The notes under the pieces are model-generated. The model was not told the DNA's origin, did no database searches, and was given only the letters and a program-made list of their open reading frames with translations. This document shows, piece by piece, positions 49,100-59,030 of a stretch of 64,000 nucleotides of DNA; the first letter of the stretch is position 1, and the number at the start of each line of letters is the position of its first letter. This DNA is from Rhodospirillales bacterium (GTDB taxonomy: Bacteria > Pseudomonadota > Alphaproteobacteria > Micavibrionales > Micavibrionaceae). A program made the translations under genes and the position numbers. The stretch is taken from assembly GCA_023898765.1 (NCBI GenBank), contig CP060238.1:1674001-1738000 (forward strand). Reading direction: 5' to 3'.

Positions 49100-50440
49100 A
49101 TGACAAAAACGGCCCCGAAAATCGGCATGGTCTCTCTCGGCTGCCCCAAGGCGCTGGTGGATTCGGAGCGGATTTTAACCAAACTCCGGGCCGAGGGCTA
49201 TGAACTCTCCCCCGATTACGACGGCGCGGACGCGGTCATCGTGAATACCTGCGGGTTTCTGGACAGCGCCAAAGCGGAATCCCTCGAGGCCATCGGCACG
49301 GCGATGAAGCAAAACGGACGGGTCATCGTAACGGGCTGCATGGGCGGGGAGCCGGAACAGATCACCTCCAGATTTCCCGACGTTCTGGCCGTCACCGGCC
49401 CCCATGCCTATGAAGACGTTGTCGCCGCCGTTCATGACGCCATCCCGCCGGTTCATGACCCGTATATGGACCTTGTGCCGGAAGAAGGGCTGAAGCTCAC
49501 GCCCCGCCACTACGCTTACCTGAAAATCTCCGAAGGCTGCCACAATCGCTGCTCTTTTTGCATTATTCCGTCTTTACGCGGGGACCTGGTCAGCCGCCCC
49601 ATCCATCACGTCATTGCGGAAGCAGAGAACCTCGCCCGCGCCGGAGTGAAAGAACTTCTGGTCATCTCGCAGGATACAAGCGCCTACGGGCTGGACCTCA
49701 AATATCAGGAATTTTCGTGGAAAGGCCGCAAATGGCGCACAAAATTCCAGGATCTTTGCGAAGCCCTCGGAGAGCTGGGCATCTGGGTGCGGCTGCACTA
49801 TGTCTACCCCTACCCCCATGTCAGCAACGTCATTCCCCTCATGGCGGACGGAAAGATTCTTCCTTACATAGACATCCCCTTCCAGCATGCCGCGCCGGAC
49901 GTGCTCAAAAACATGCGCCGCCCCGGCACGCAGGACAAAACGCTCGCGCAGATCAGGGAATGGCGCGGCATTTGCCCGGATTTAACGATCCGTTCGACCT
50001 TTATTGTCGGGTTTCCGGGGGAAACGGAACAGGATTTCCAAATCCTGCTGGACTGGCTGGCCGAAGCACAGCTGGACCGTGTGGGCTGCTTTAAATACGA
50101 GGCCGTGAAAGGCGCCGCAGCAAACGAACTGGACGGCGCGGTCCCGGAAGAGGTCAAAGAAGAGCGTTACGCCCGATTCATGGAGGCGCAGCAAAAAATT
50201 TCCGCAGCAAAGCTGCAGCAAAAAATCGGCAAAACGCTCGACGTTATCATCGACGATGTGGCAGAGGGCGGCGCGGATGCGCGCTCCCGTGGAGATGCGC
50301 CCGAAATTGACGGAAATGTTTATCTGCGCGATGTCGGGAATGTCCAGACAGGCGATATCATCAAGGTTGCAATCGAGGACGCCGATGAATATGACTTATA
50401 CGGCGTTCCCCTCGACCGGAAACAGGAAGAAACCCTATGA
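49100..50440 (+). CDS. rimO: Ribosomal protein uS12 methylthiotransferase RimO
   Basis: 446 residues from the ATG at 49100 (GAGGATC ribosome site); the frame is open from a TTG just after the tRNA. Radical SAM enzyme that methylthiolates Asp of S12. The N-terminal cluster Cys are in SLGCPKALVDSE, NTCGFLDSAK and VTGCMGGEPEQ; the radical SAM motif is CHNRCSFC in SEGCHNRCSFCIIPSLRGD; a TRAM domain closes the protein. Heads the overlapping run into gcvT (4-bp overlap). Confidence 0.96.
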   Translation: MTKTAPKIGMVSLGCPKALVDSERILTKLRAEGYELSPDYDGADAVIVNTCGFLDSAKAESLEAIGTAMKQNGRVIVTGCMGGEPEQITSRFPDVLAVTGPHAYEDVVAAVHDAIPPVHDPYMDLVPEEGLKLTPRHYAYLKISEGCHNRCSFCIIPSLRGDLVSRPIHHVIAEAENLARAGVKELLVISQDTSAYGLDLKYQEFSWKGRKWRTKFQDLCEALGELGIWVRLHYVYPYPHVSNVIPLMADGKILPYIDIPFQHAAPDVLKNMRRPGTQDKTLAQIREWRGICPDLTIRSTFIVGFPGETEQDFQILLDWLAEAQLDRVGCFKYEAVKGAAANELDGAVPEEVKEERYARFMEAQQKISAAKLQQKIGKTLDVIIDDVAEGGADARSRGDAPEIDGNVYLRDVGNVQTGDIIKVAIEDADEYDLYGVPLDRKQEETL

Positions 50441-51549
50441 AAACAACCCCCCTCCATGCGCAGCATATCGAGCTTGGCGCCAGAATGGCGCCCTTCGCAG
50501 GGTACGAAATGCCGATCCAGTACACAGACGGCGTTCTGGCAGAACATAACTGGACACGCGAACATGCCGGGCTTTTTGACGTCTCCCATATGGGGCAACT
50601 CATCATCGAGGGAACCGGCGCCGCAGCTTTTCTCGAAACGCTCACCCCTTCGCCGCTCTCAACCCTGAAAGAGGGCGCAGCAAAATATACCGTCCTTACC
50701 AACGAACAGGGGGGAATCATCGACGACCTCATCATCACCCGCATGGAGGAAAACAGGTTCTTTGCCGTTATCAATGCCGGGTGCAAGGACAAGGATATTG
50801 AATGGATACAAAACCACCTCCCCGACGATCTGACGCTGACGCATCTGGAAGACAGCGCCCTGATCGCCCTGCAGGGGCCGCAGGCGGCGCGTGTGCTGGA
50901 AGACACCCTGCAATGCGACGTATCGGACCTGCCTTATATGCATATGATGCTGACACAAAGCCCCTGCGGGAAGGATATCCTTGTCTCCCGGCTGGGCTAT
51001 ACGGGCGAGGACGGGTTTGAACTCAGCCTGCCCGGCGATGTAGGGCAGCGCGCCTGGACGGGACTTCTCAGGCATGATCTGGCGAAACCCGTCGGCCTTG
51101 CGGCGCGGGACTCCCTTCGTCTGGAAATGGGCTATCCCCTTTACGGGCACGATATCGACGCCACGACATCTCCGGTGGAGGCCGACATCACATGGATCAT
51201 GGGAAAAAAGAACCATACCGGCTTTATCGGCGCGGCGCGTATTTTTGAGGAACTGCGCAGCGGCCCCGCCCGCCGCCGCGTCGGAATAAAGCTGACCGGA
51301 CAGGGCATTGCCCGCGAAGGCGCGGAAATCTACGCGCCTTCTTCCGGGCAAAAAATCGGTGAATTAACCAGCGGCGGGTTTTCTCCCACCTTGAAAGAGG
51401 CCATCGGTCAGGGTTATATTGAAGCCGCATCAGCAAAAACAGGAACGAAAATTGCGGTCCGGGTTCGGGGACGGGACATTGAGGGCGTTGTCGCCCCCCT
51501 CCCTTTTATCCCCCCCAAGACAAAAGCGGCAAAGAAACAGGCCGCATGA
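50437..51549 (+). CDS. gcvT: Glycine cleavage system T protein (aminomethyltransferase)
   Basis: 370 residues. Transfers the methylene of the lipoyl-bound intermediate to tetrahydrofolate, releasing ammonia. Recognised by TPLHAQHIELGARMAPFAGYEMPIQY at the start, the GLFDVSHMGQ motif, YTGEDGFE and AARDSLRLEMGYPLYGHDI. The ATG overlaps the rimO TGA. Followed by gcvH with the ribosome site of gcvH inside the gcvT stop region. Confidence 0.97.
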   Translation: MKTTPLHAQHIELGARMAPFAGYEMPIQYTDGVLAEHNWTREHAGLFDVSHMGQLIIEGTGAAAFLETLTPSPLSTLKEGAAKYTVLTNEQGGIIDDLIITRMEENRFFAVINAGCKDKDIEWIQNHLPDDLTLTHLEDSALIALQGPQAARVLEDTLQCDVSDLPYMHMMLTQSPCGKDILVSRLGYTGEDGFELSLPGDVGQRAWTGLLRHDLAKPVGLAARDSLRLEMGYPLYGHDIDATTSPVEADITWIMGKKNHTGFIGAARIFEELRSGPARRRVGIKLTGQGIAREGAEIYAPSSGQKIGELTSGGFSPTLKEAIGQGYIEAASAKTGTKIAVRVRGRDIEGVVAPLPFIPPKTKAAKKQAA

Positions 51550-51560
51550 GGAGCATAAAA

Positions 51561-51935
51561 ATGAACGATATGAAATATACAAACGACCATGAATGGATCA
51601 AGACGGAAGGGGACACGGCGCTCATCGGGATCACCACCTATGCCCGCCATGCGCTGGGGGATCTGGTGTATCTGGAGTTGCCGGAAAAAGGGCGCAAGCT
51701 TAGCAAGGGAGAGGATTTCGCCGTTGTCGAATCCGTCAAGGCCGCGAGCGAAATTTACGCCCCCGTCGCCGGCGAGATCGTGTCGGTCAACGATAACCTG
51801 CAAAACAATCTGGATGACCTGAAAGAGGACATCGAAAAAGGCTGGATCATCAAAATCAGGATGGACAATCCGGCGGACGCGGAAAACCTTATGGATAGCA
51901 GCGCTTACAGCAGTTTTACGGACTCGCTGGCGTAA
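51561..51935 (+). CDS. gcvH: Glycine cleavage system H protein
   Basis: 124 residues from the ATG at 51561, chosen because GAGGAG stands at 51548-51553 and because the family starts close to KYTNDHEWI; an ATG at 51546 is in frame. The carrier Lys for lipoate is in VVESVKAASEIYAPVAGEI (about 61). It shuttles the aminomethyl group among P, T and L proteins. The L protein gene is not in this window. Confidence 0.97.
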   Translation: MNDMKYTNDHEWIKTEGDTALIGITTYARHALGDLVYLELPEKGRKLSKGEDFAVVESVKAASEIYAPVAGEIVSVNDNLQNNLDDLKEDIEKGWIIKIRMDNPADAENLMDSSAYSSFTDSLA

Positions 51936-51953
51936 ATTACCGGAGCATCTCAA

Positions 51954-53246
51954 ATGCGTTACCTGCCGCAAACGAACAAAGCCCGCGCTGAAATGCTTGA
52001 AGCTATCGGGGTAAAAAGCGTTGACGATCTCTTCCGCGACATCCCCGCCGGAGCCTTTGTGCAGGGACAGGCGGACCTGCCTCCTCACAAGGGAGAAATC
52101 GAAGTCGAGCGGATTATGGGCGCCTATGCAAAGGAAAATCATGCAGCCTCCGACGGCCCGTTTTTTCTCGGCGGCGGCTGTTACAACCACCATATTCCCG
52201 CAAGCGTCGACCATCTTGTCCAGCGCGGCGAATTCCTGACCGCGTACACGCCCTACCAGCCGGAAATCGCACAAGGCACGCTACAGGCGATTTTTGAATT
52301 CCAGACTTTTATAGCCCGGCTGACAGGGCAGGATATTGCCAACGCCTCCTTGTACGACGGCGCCACCTCCATGGCGGAAGCGGCGTTAATGGCCATGCGT
52401 GTCACAGGCCGCAACAAGGTCTGCCTGGGGAACGACATCAACCCGCAATATCTCTCCGTGCTGCGCACCTATCTGCACAATAACGAAACGGCGCAAAGCT
52501 ATCGCTTCTCCGGCGAGGTCCAGGACGATACCGCCTGCCTTATCGTGCAATCGCCGGATTTTTTCGGCACCCCGCACACTTACGATACGTGGCGCGCGCT
52601 TTGCGACGAAAGCGGGGCGCTGCTGATTGTCGTCGTCACAGAGATTGTTTCTCTGGGTATGCTCCCTGCGCCGGAAAACGCGGATATCGTCTGCGGAGAA
52701 GGCCAGTCCATCGGCCTGCCCATGAGCTTCGGTGGACCGCATCTGGGGTTTTTCGCCTGCCGCGAAAAATTTGTCCGGCAAATGCCCGGACGCCTGTGCG
52801 GTGAAACGGTCGATGCACAGGGAAGACGCGGCTACGTTTTAACCTTAAGCACGCGGGAGCAGCATATCCGGCGCGCCAAAGCCACATCCAACATCTGCAC
52901 CAATCAGGGACTCTGCGCACTGGCGTTCACAATCCACATGAGCCTGCTTGGGGAAGACGGGTTTCATTGCCTCGCCGCGCTGAACCATGAACGGGCCTGC
53001 GCCCTCGCCGACGCCCTTGAGGATATCAAGAGGGTCAAAGTAGAAAACGAGTGTTTTTTCAACGAGTTTACCATTTCGATAACGGGCGTTTCAGATATGG
53101 ATAAACTGGTGTCAACACTGGCCCAAAAAGGGATCGTTGCGGGCCTGCCGCTTGAAAAATCCCGCCTTTTGGTGAGTGCGACAGAACTGACCACCGATGC
53201 CGATATCGGCGCATTTTGTGACGCCTTAAAGGAGGCCTGCCCGTGA
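51954..53246 (+). CDS. gcvPA: Glycine decarboxylase subunit 1 (P protein alpha)
   Basis: 430 residues, the N-terminal half of the split P protein. It begins MRYLPQTNKARAEMLEAIGV and includes FLGGGCYNHHIPASVDHL, TAYTPYQPEIAQGTLQ and LTGQDIANASLYDGATS, which are typical of this subunit. It forms the active PLP enzyme together with GcvPB. panD starts at its stop (GTGA overlap), so the two halves are separated by an unrelated gene. Confidence 0.96.
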   Translation: MRYLPQTNKARAEMLEAIGVKSVDDLFRDIPAGAFVQGQADLPPHKGEIEVERIMGAYAKENHAASDGPFFLGGGCYNHHIPASVDHLVQRGEFLTAYTPYQPEIAQGTLQAIFEFQTFIARLTGQDIANASLYDGATSMAEAALMAMRVTGRNKVCLGNDINPQYLSVLRTYLHNNETAQSYRFSGEVQDDTACLIVQSPDFFGTPHTYDTWRALCDESGALLIVVVTEIVSLGMLPAPENADIVCGEGQSIGLPMSFGGPHLGFFACREKFVRQMPGRLCGETVDAQGRRGYVLTLSTREQHIRRAKATSNICTNQGLCALAFTIHMSLLGEDGFHCLAALNHERACALADALEDIKRVKVENECFFNEFTISITGVSDMDKLVSTLAQKGIVAGLPLEKSRLLVSATELTTDADIGAFCDALKEACP

Positions 53247-53614
53247 TCCTCACCCTGCTAAAAGCCAAAATACACCGCGCCACCGTGACGCAGTGCGACC
53301 TGCATTACGAAGGCTCCATCACAGTTGATCCGGACCTTTTGCAGGCATCGGGCATCCAGCCCTATGAACAGGTCGATGTCCTTAATATCCATAACGGCGA
53401 ACGCTTTACGACCTATGCGATCGAAGGGCCGCGCGGCAGCGGCGTTATCGGGATTAACGGGGCCGCCGCCCGTCTGGCACAGGCAGGCGATCTTGTCATT
53501 ATCTGCGCTTATGCCCGCATGGACGCGCAAGAGGCCGAAAACTTCCAGCCTAAAATCCTTCTTTTAGACGGGCAGAACAAGCCCATGGCATTATCATCGA
53601 GGAACGCGGCGTGA
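53243..53614 (+). CDS. panD: Aspartate 1-decarboxylase
   Basis: 123 residues from a GTG at 53243 with a strong AAAGGAGG ahead. Makes beta-alanine for pantothenate and coenzyme A. The proenzyme self-cleaves between Gly and Ser of YEGSITVD (Gly 24-Ser 25) to form the pyruvoyl cofactor; INGAAARLAQAGDLVIICAYA is another family pattern. It overlaps gcvPA and gcvPB by 4 bp each, so it is locked in the glycine cleavage operon. No panB or panC is nearby. Confidence 0.96.
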   Translation: MILTLLKAKIHRATVTQCDLHYEGSITVDPDLLQASGIQPYEQVDVLNIHNGERFTTYAIEGPRGSGVIGINGAAARLAQAGDLVIICAYARMDAQEAENFQPKILLLDGQNKPMALSSRNAA

Positions 53615-55104
53615 ACGAACCAGACGAATCCTCTATCGGCAAGACGCGCGGATTGAATTTCGAGGAACCCCTGCTATGGGAAAAGGCGCATAGCGACACG
53701 CCCGGTGTCGACCTGCCGCCGGTCGCCGGAATGCCCGCCCGGACGGGACAGCCGGTGCGCGGGAAAATAGGCCTGCCGCAAGTCAGCGAGCCGCAAGCGG
53801 TGCGGCATTTTACGCGGCTGTCGACCAAAAACTATGCGATTGACAGTGGATTCTTCCCGCTGGGTTCCTGCACCATGAAGCACAATCCGCGCCTGAATGA
53901 GAAAATGGCGCGCCTGCCGGGCTTTGCGAACCTGCATCCGCTTCAGCCTGCGGAGACGGTTCAGGGCGCGCTCAAAGTCATGGACAGGCTGCAAAAAGGA
54001 CTGGCGGAACTCACGGGACTTCCCTGTATCTGCCTTACCCCTGCGGCCGGGGCGCAAGGCGAACTGGCAGGCATGATGACCATAAAACGCGCCCATGAAA
54101 TGAAGGGGAATGCGCACAAAAACGTTGTATTGGTACCGGATTCCGCGCATGGCACGAACCCCGCCACGGCAACGATGTGCGGTTATCAAATCCGGGTCAT
54201 CCCGACGCAAGAGACAGGCCGCATTACAAGAGAGGCCTTTGAAGAAGCTCTGGGCAACGGAACGGATGTTGCCGGCATGATGGTCACAAATCCGAACACC
54301 TGCGGATTGTTCGAAACGGAAATTCTGGAAATTGCGAATCTCCTCCATGACGCCGGCGGATATTTCTATTGTGACGGTGCGAATTTCAATGCGCTGGTCG
54401 GGAAAGTCCGCCCCGCCTCTTTCGGAGTCGATGTCATGCATATCAATTTGCACAAGACGTTCTCCACGCCTCATGGCGGCGGCGGGCCGGGCGCCGGCCC
54501 TATTTGTGTCACGGAAGACCTTGCGCCGTACCTTCCGTCCCCCCTCGTTACAAGCGAAAACGGGTTGTATCGTTTTGAAGCGGAAACCGAGCGTGAGAGC
54601 GGCTGCGGGCAAATAAAAGGGTTTCACGGCCAATTCGGCATGATGGTCCGCGCGCTCACCTATATGCTCTCCCACGGATCGGACGGATTAAAGCAGGTCT
54701 CTGAAGACGCCGTTCTGAACGCGAATTATATTCTCTCCCGGCTAAAGGACGATTTTGACGCGCCCTTCGAAGGACCCTGCATGCATGAATGCCTTCTGAC
54801 AGACAAAAAACAAAAAGACTCCGGCGTCACGACGCTCGACATGGCCAAGGGACTTATTGAATACGGCATGCATCCGATGACGGTCTATTTTCCTCTTGTC
54901 GTGTCCGGCGCCATGCTGATTGAACCGACGGAAACGGAAAACAAAGACGCGCTGGACCGGTTCATCCGTGTCATGAAAAAGATGGTCGCGGATATTCGTG
55001 ACGGCTCTGTTGATAAGTTTCACAGTTATCCGCAGGCGGCGCCGTGCGAAAGACTGGATGAAGTCAAAGCCGCGCGTGAGCCGAAACTGCGGTGGAAAGG
55101 ATAA
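53611..55104 (+). CDS. gcvPB: Glycine decarboxylase subunit 2 (P protein beta)
   Basis: 497 residues from a GTG at 53611 (GAGGAAC ribosome site), C-terminal half of the split P protein. The PLP Lys is in NLHKTFSTPHGGGGPGAGP (about 284); SGFFPLGSCTMKHNPRLNEK and HGTNPATATMCGYQIRV are further family patterns. With GcvPA it decarboxylates glycine and passes the aminomethyl group to GcvH. Last gcv gene; the MliC lipoprotein gene starts 5 bp later. Confidence 0.97.
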   Translation: MNEPDESSIGKTRGLNFEEPLLWEKAHSDTPGVDLPPVAGMPARTGQPVRGKIGLPQVSEPQAVRHFTRLSTKNYAIDSGFFPLGSCTMKHNPRLNEKMARLPGFANLHPLQPAETVQGALKVMDRLQKGLAELTGLPCICLTPAAGAQGELAGMMTIKRAHEMKGNAHKNVVLVPDSAHGTNPATATMCGYQIRVIPTQETGRITREAFEEALGNGTDVAGMMVTNPNTCGLFETEILEIANLLHDAGGYFYCDGANFNALVGKVRPASFGVDVMHINLHKTFSTPHGGGGPGAGPICVTEDLAPYLPSPLVTSENGLYRFEAETERESGCGQIKGFHGQFGMMVRALTYMLSHGSDGLKQVSEDAVLNANYILSRLKDDFDAPFEGPCMHECLLTDKKQKDSGVTTLDMAKGLIEYGMHPMTVYFPLVVSGAMLIEPTETENKDALDRFIRVMKKMVADIRDGSVDKFHSYPQAAPCERLDEVKAAREPKLRWKG

Positions 55105-55109
55105 AAAGC

Positions 55110-55541
55110 ATGCGCATTCGCTCCGCTTTCCTTGGGTTGATGATAGCTTCCGCCATGATTACGGCCTCGTGCCTCCCGGATATTCCTGCGCTGTCCTCCG
55201 CCTCATCTCCTCACGAAACGCCCCCTTTGCCGCCGCATAAGGGAGAACCGGCCTCAATCACAAAAGCTGCGCCGCTTCCTTTGCAAACATATAAGCGCTC
55301 CCCCGTTGCAACGGCGCAAAAGCTGGAATGCCTCTCCGGCGACAGTGCCCGTGTCACCATTTATTCCCCTGCGGAAGCGGTTCTTGTCTTCCACGGCAAA
55401 ACCTACGATATGAAACGCGTCGGCAGCCCGCTCGGCGCCAAATATGAAGGGGGCGGCGCCACTTATTGGAACAAGGGAGTCGATGCCTCTATTTTCCTCG
55501 GGGGCACCGGGTATGCCTGCAGCATTCGCCCGACAAACTAG
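55110..55541 (+). CDS. Lipoprotein with MliC-type lysozyme-inhibitor domain
   Basis: 143 residues from the ATG at 55110 (AAAGGA eight bases ahead); a GTG at 55092 is in frame. A lipobox-like ITASC puts the lipidated Cys at 21. A Pro/Ser-rich spacer follows, then about 75-143 the MliC fold: ECLSGDSARVTIYS, AVLVFHGKTYDM, GAKYEGGGATYWNKGVDA and GYACSI, with the Cys pair at both ends. MliC-type proteins sit in the outer membrane and block host c-type lysozyme. It is attached to the gcv run by position only. Confidence 0.82.
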   Translation: MRIRSAFLGLMIASAMITASCLPDIPALSSASSPHETPPLPPHKGEPASITKAAPLPLQTYKRSPVATAQKLECLSGDSARVTIYSPAEAVLVFHGKTYDMKRVGSPLGAKYEGGGATYWNKGVDASIFLGGTGYACSIRPTN

Positions 55542-55544
55542 CCG

Positions 55545-56921
55545 TTAGCCGTTCATCAAAAAATGGACCCATATGGACGTGCCGTATCCCAGCGCAATAA
55601 CAGGCGTCCATTTCAAATGCGCCAGGAACGTGTATTGCCCGCGCGCCACGCCCATCAGTGCCACGCCCGCCGCCGAGCCAATAGACAGGAGGCTTCCGCC
55701 CACGCCGCAGGTAAGCGTTACCAAAAGCCACTGGAACTGGTCCATATCGGGGTCCATGCTCAGCACGGCAAACATGACAGGGATGTTGTCCACAAGAGCC
55801 GATACACCGCCCAGAGCGATATTGGTATAGCTCGCCCCCCATCCTTCATACATAGTGCTGGACGCAATTTCGAGATACCCCAGAAACCCGAGACCGCCTA
55901 CACTGAAAATCACACCGAAGAAGAACAAAAGCGTATCCCATTCCGATGCGGCAACCAGCTCGATCACGTCAAACTCTTCGTCCCTTTTTCGACCGATCTT
56001 GCGGATAAAAAAGGCCGTTATCATCAGAAGGGACATGCCCGTCATCATTCCGATAAAAGGCGGCAAGCCCAAAAACTGTTCAAAGCCGACCGCCATGCAA
56101 ATCGTGCAAAGCCCCAGAAAGATAACGAATTTCGCCCCGCGTTTCATCCTGATATTTTCCTTCAGCGCGAGCGGTTTATGCGGCCTGATAAAAAAGCTCA
56201 TGATAAAGGCCGGAACCAGAAAACAGACCAGAGAGGGAAAGAACAGCGGAAAAAACTCAAGAAAAGGCACCTTGCCTGCCTGCCAGACCATCAGGGTTGT
56301 GATATCGCCAAACGGGGAAAAAGCTCCGCCGGCATTGGCTGCACTCACAATATTGATACAGGCCAGCGCCACGAATTTCGGATCGTTGGCCCCCACGGCC
56401 ATGACCACCGCGCCTAAAACCAGCGCCGTGGTGAGGTTGTCCGCGATCGGAGAGAGCATGAAAGCAAAGATCCCCGTCGCCCAGAAAAGCTGGCGCATAT
56501 TCATCCCCGCCTGCACCAGCTTTGCCCGCAAAACGGCAAATACCCGCCTGTTTTGCAAGGCGCTGATATAGGTCATCGCCGCCAGCAGGAACAAAAGGAG
56601 AGAGGCATATTCCTCCAGTCCGTGAAAAACAGCGCTGCGAAGCGTGTGGTGGTCGATCCCGTATTCCGGCGCGATTATCCCGATGATGACCCAGATAATG
56701 CCGGCGCCCAGCATGACAGGTTTTGATTTGCGTAAATGCGTCTTTTCCTCGACCAAGACCGCCAGGTAAGACAAGATAAAAACGATCAGGCACAGCACTG
56801 CCCCCGGATGTGTCAGCATACCGGAAGGTGCGCCGTCATGCCCTCCCCCGTCCGCCGCGAAAGCCAGAGCAGGAAAAAGGAAAACGAACAAAAAAGTTAA
56901 AATATTTCGGATAACAATCAC
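55545..56921 (-). CDS. NhaD-type sodium/proton antiporter
   Basis: 458 residues with about 12 membrane segments and an apparent cleavable or first-span N-terminus (LFPALAFAAD). NhaD/ArsB-like patterns: SPIADNLTTALVLGAVVMAVG, NIVSAANAGGAFSPFGDITTLMVW, SALVDNIPVMFAVL and GVGGSLLSIGSAAGVALMG, with buried Asp/Asn/Ser typical of the ion site. It should use the proton gradient to expel Na+. Convergent with the MliC gene (3 bp apart). The 111 bp ahead separate it from the divergent hybrid kinase. Confidence 0.9.
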   Translation of the reverse strand: MIVIRNILTFLFVFLFPALAFAADGGGHDGAPSGMLTHPGAVLCLIVFILSYLAVLVEEKTHLRKSKPVMLGAGIIWVIIGIIAPEYGIDHHTLRSAVFHGLEEYASLLLFLLAAMTYISALQNRRVFAVLRAKLVQAGMNMRQLFWATGIFAFMLSPIADNLTTALVLGAVVMAVGANDPKFVALACINIVSAANAGGAFSPFGDITTLMVWQAGKVPFLEFFPLFFPSLVCFLVPAFIMSFFIRPHKPLALKENIRMKRGAKFVIFLGLCTICMAVGFEQFLGLPPFIGMMTGMSLLMITAFFIRKIGRKRDEEFDVIELVAASEWDTLLFFFGVIFSVGGLGFLGYLEIASSTMYEGWGASYTNIALGGVSALVDNIPVMFAVLSMDPDMDQFQWLLVTLTCGVGGSLLSIGSAAGVALMGVARGQYTFLAHLKWTPVIALGYGTSIWVHFLMNG

Positions 56922-57032
56922 AGGTGTTATGAAGTCTGTTGCACGCTTTTCGGGATTAAGCTGTAATACCCTTGCCTTCGATTATGTTCGAATTCCGGTA
57001 AAAAGACAAATCAAACTATTGATAAACACACA

Positions 57033-59030
57033 ATGAATAAAACCGTCCCGAATAAAAATACCCCCACGGCAGAACCCGATTGTCAAAACCTGATGAAAAA
57101 TGCGGCAGACGGCGTCGTGACCATCGACAAAAAAGGCATCATCTGCGGTTTCAACCTTAAATGCGAAGAGATGTTCGGCCTGAGCGCCGAAAAAGCGATG
57201 GGACAAAATGTGAAGATACTCATGCCGCAGACTTATGCGCAGGATCACGATCAATATATCCTGAACTATCTTGAAACCGGGACAAAGAACATCATAGGGA
57301 AGACAAGGGAAACGCTCGCCCAAAAGGCAGACGGTTCAACCTTCCCTATTGAACTGTCCGTCAGTGACACATTCATTGGAAACCAGCATTTTTTTAACGC
57401 TATTATCCGCGACATCACGAACCGGAAGGAAATAGAACAAGCCCTGGCGCGCAGTCAGGAAGAAGCACATGCAGCCCTCAAAGCCAAGTCCGAATTTCTG
57501 GCCAAGATGAGCCATGAAATCCGCACGCCGTTAAACGGTATCCTTGGTTTTGCGGACCTGCTGAAACAAACACCGCTGGATGAATACCAGACGCACTGCG
57601 TTGCAAACATGAAATCCGCCGGCCAGACCCTGACGCGCCTCATTGACGATATTCTGGAGTTTTCCAAAAACGAAAAATCCAAAGACGTTTATATTGAAAA
57701 AGCCCCTTTTAGCCTGACGGCCATTGTCAACATCTGCCGGGAGATCATCATTCCCGAACTCAGAAAAAAACATTTAACCTTTTCCGTCGATATAAGAAAT
57801 TCTGTCCCCCAAACCCTTATCAGCGACCAATACAGGCTGCAGCAGGTCTTTTTGAACCTGCTCACCAACGCTGTTGAATTCACGCAAGAAGGAGAGATCC
57901 GTTTCGAGGCGGACTGCACCCCTCAAAAAAACGGCGCCCTTCTTCTGAAGATTAAAGTTTCAGATACGGGAATAGGCATCCCCGAGGAAAAACACGAGGA
58001 AATTTTCAAGCCCTTCTCGCAGGAAACTCATCATAAACAACGGACTTTCGGGGGGACGGGATTGGGGCTTTCTGTCGTCAAGCAGATTATCCAGGCCCTT
58101 GAAGGAAGGATTGAGCTCCAAAGCGCCCCCGGAGAAGGAACTGTTTTTTCGTTACAAATCCCCGTTGAGGAATATTCTGTCAAAGAAGAAGAAACGCCGT
58201 CCCTGCCTCAGGGGGCAATTCCAAAAGCCGCAAACCAGATGCTTATCCTTGTTGCCGAAGATATTCCCATGAATCAGGAAGTGGCCGTGGCCATGCTGGC
58301 CCAGATGGGCCACAGCGCGCAAGTGGCCCGGGACGGAAAAGAGGCCGTGGAAGCCGTAAAAACGGGGCAGTTCGACCTTGTCCTTATGGATATCCAAATG
58401 CCGGAAATGGACGGTCTGGAGGCTACAAAGATCATCCGCAAAGACCTCGGTCTGTCGCATGAAGAGCTTCCTATTCTGGCGCTGACGGCCCATGCGCTTC
58501 CCGAAGAAGTCAAAGCGGCTTTTGAAGCCGGGATGGATGATTACATCACCAAACCTGTCTCCGCAGAGGAGCTTTTCCAAAAACTGGAAGAATGGAATTT
58601 TTCAGACGACTTCGACCCCTTTGCTCCGGAACATCTTTTTAAAAACGTGCAGGAACAGGCCAAAATTTCAAACTTGCGACCGGATCTTTTAATTGACGAA
58701 ATGCAGCTCTATACCTTTATAGGCCTGATCGGAGAAGATAAAATTACAGACGTTTACAGTTCCTTCAAATCAGACTTTGAAAAGAAAAAACTCATTTTTT
58801 CCGCGGCCTCGCCCAATCCCGCAGACATTGCGAAAGAACTGCATGCGCTCAAATCCACATCCGGAAATCTCGGCATGGTAAAACTTTCCGAATTTTCGAT
58901 ACAGTTGATGAACGACATTAAATCGGGAAAAATTGAGGATCTTTCGAAGCCTTTGGAAGAGCTTTTGGCCCTGTATCAGGAAACAACAAAAATTTTCGAT
59001 GAACACCTTAAAAGACTAGGGGCGATATGA
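57033..59030 (+). CDS. Cytoplasmic hybrid histidine kinase with FixL-like PAS, receiver and HPt domains
   Basis: 665 residues, no membrane segment. Domains: PAS about 15-130, HisKA with His 161 (FLAKMSHEIRTPLNG), ATPase about 260-375 (LLTNAVEF, DTGIGI, GTGLGLS), receiver about 403-520 with Asp 453 (LVLMDIQMPEMDG), and HPt with His 604 (LHALKSTSGNLG). All parts of a phosphorelay are in one chain. The PAS domain follows the haem-binding FixL pattern closely, and His 72 and Arg 92 stand where FixL has its haem ligand His and distal Arg, so oxygen or NO sensing is possible but not shown. The next gene, a lipoprotein, overlaps by 4 bp. Confidence 0.93.
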   Translation: MNKTVPNKNTPTAEPDCQNLMKNAADGVVTIDKKGIICGFNLKCEEMFGLSAEKAMGQNVKILMPQTYAQDHDQYILNYLETGTKNIIGKTRETLAQKADGSTFPIELSVSDTFIGNQHFFNAIIRDITNRKEIEQALARSQEEAHAALKAKSEFLAKMSHEIRTPLNGILGFADLLKQTPLDEYQTHCVANMKSAGQTLTRLIDDILEFSKNEKSKDVYIEKAPFSLTAIVNICREIIIPELRKKHLTFSVDIRNSVPQTLISDQYRLQQVFLNLLTNAVEFTQEGEIRFEADCTPQKNGALLLKIKVSDTGIGIPEEKHEEIFKPFSQETHHKQRTFGGTGLGLSVVKQIIQALEGRIELQSAPGEGTVFSLQIPVEEYSVKEEETPSLPQGAIPKAANQMLILVAEDIPMNQEVAVAMLAQMGHSAQVARDGKEAVEAVKTGQFDLVLMDIQMPEMDGLEATKIIRKDLGLSHEELPILALTAHALPEEVKAAFEAGMDDYITKPVSAEELFQKLEEWNFSDDFDPFAPEHLFKNVQEQAKISNLRPDLLIDEMQLYTFIGLIGEDKITDVYSSFKSDFEKKKLIFSAASPNPADIAKELHALKSTSGNLGMVKLSEFSIQLMNDIKSGKIEDLSKPLEELLALYQETTKIFDEHLKRLGAI

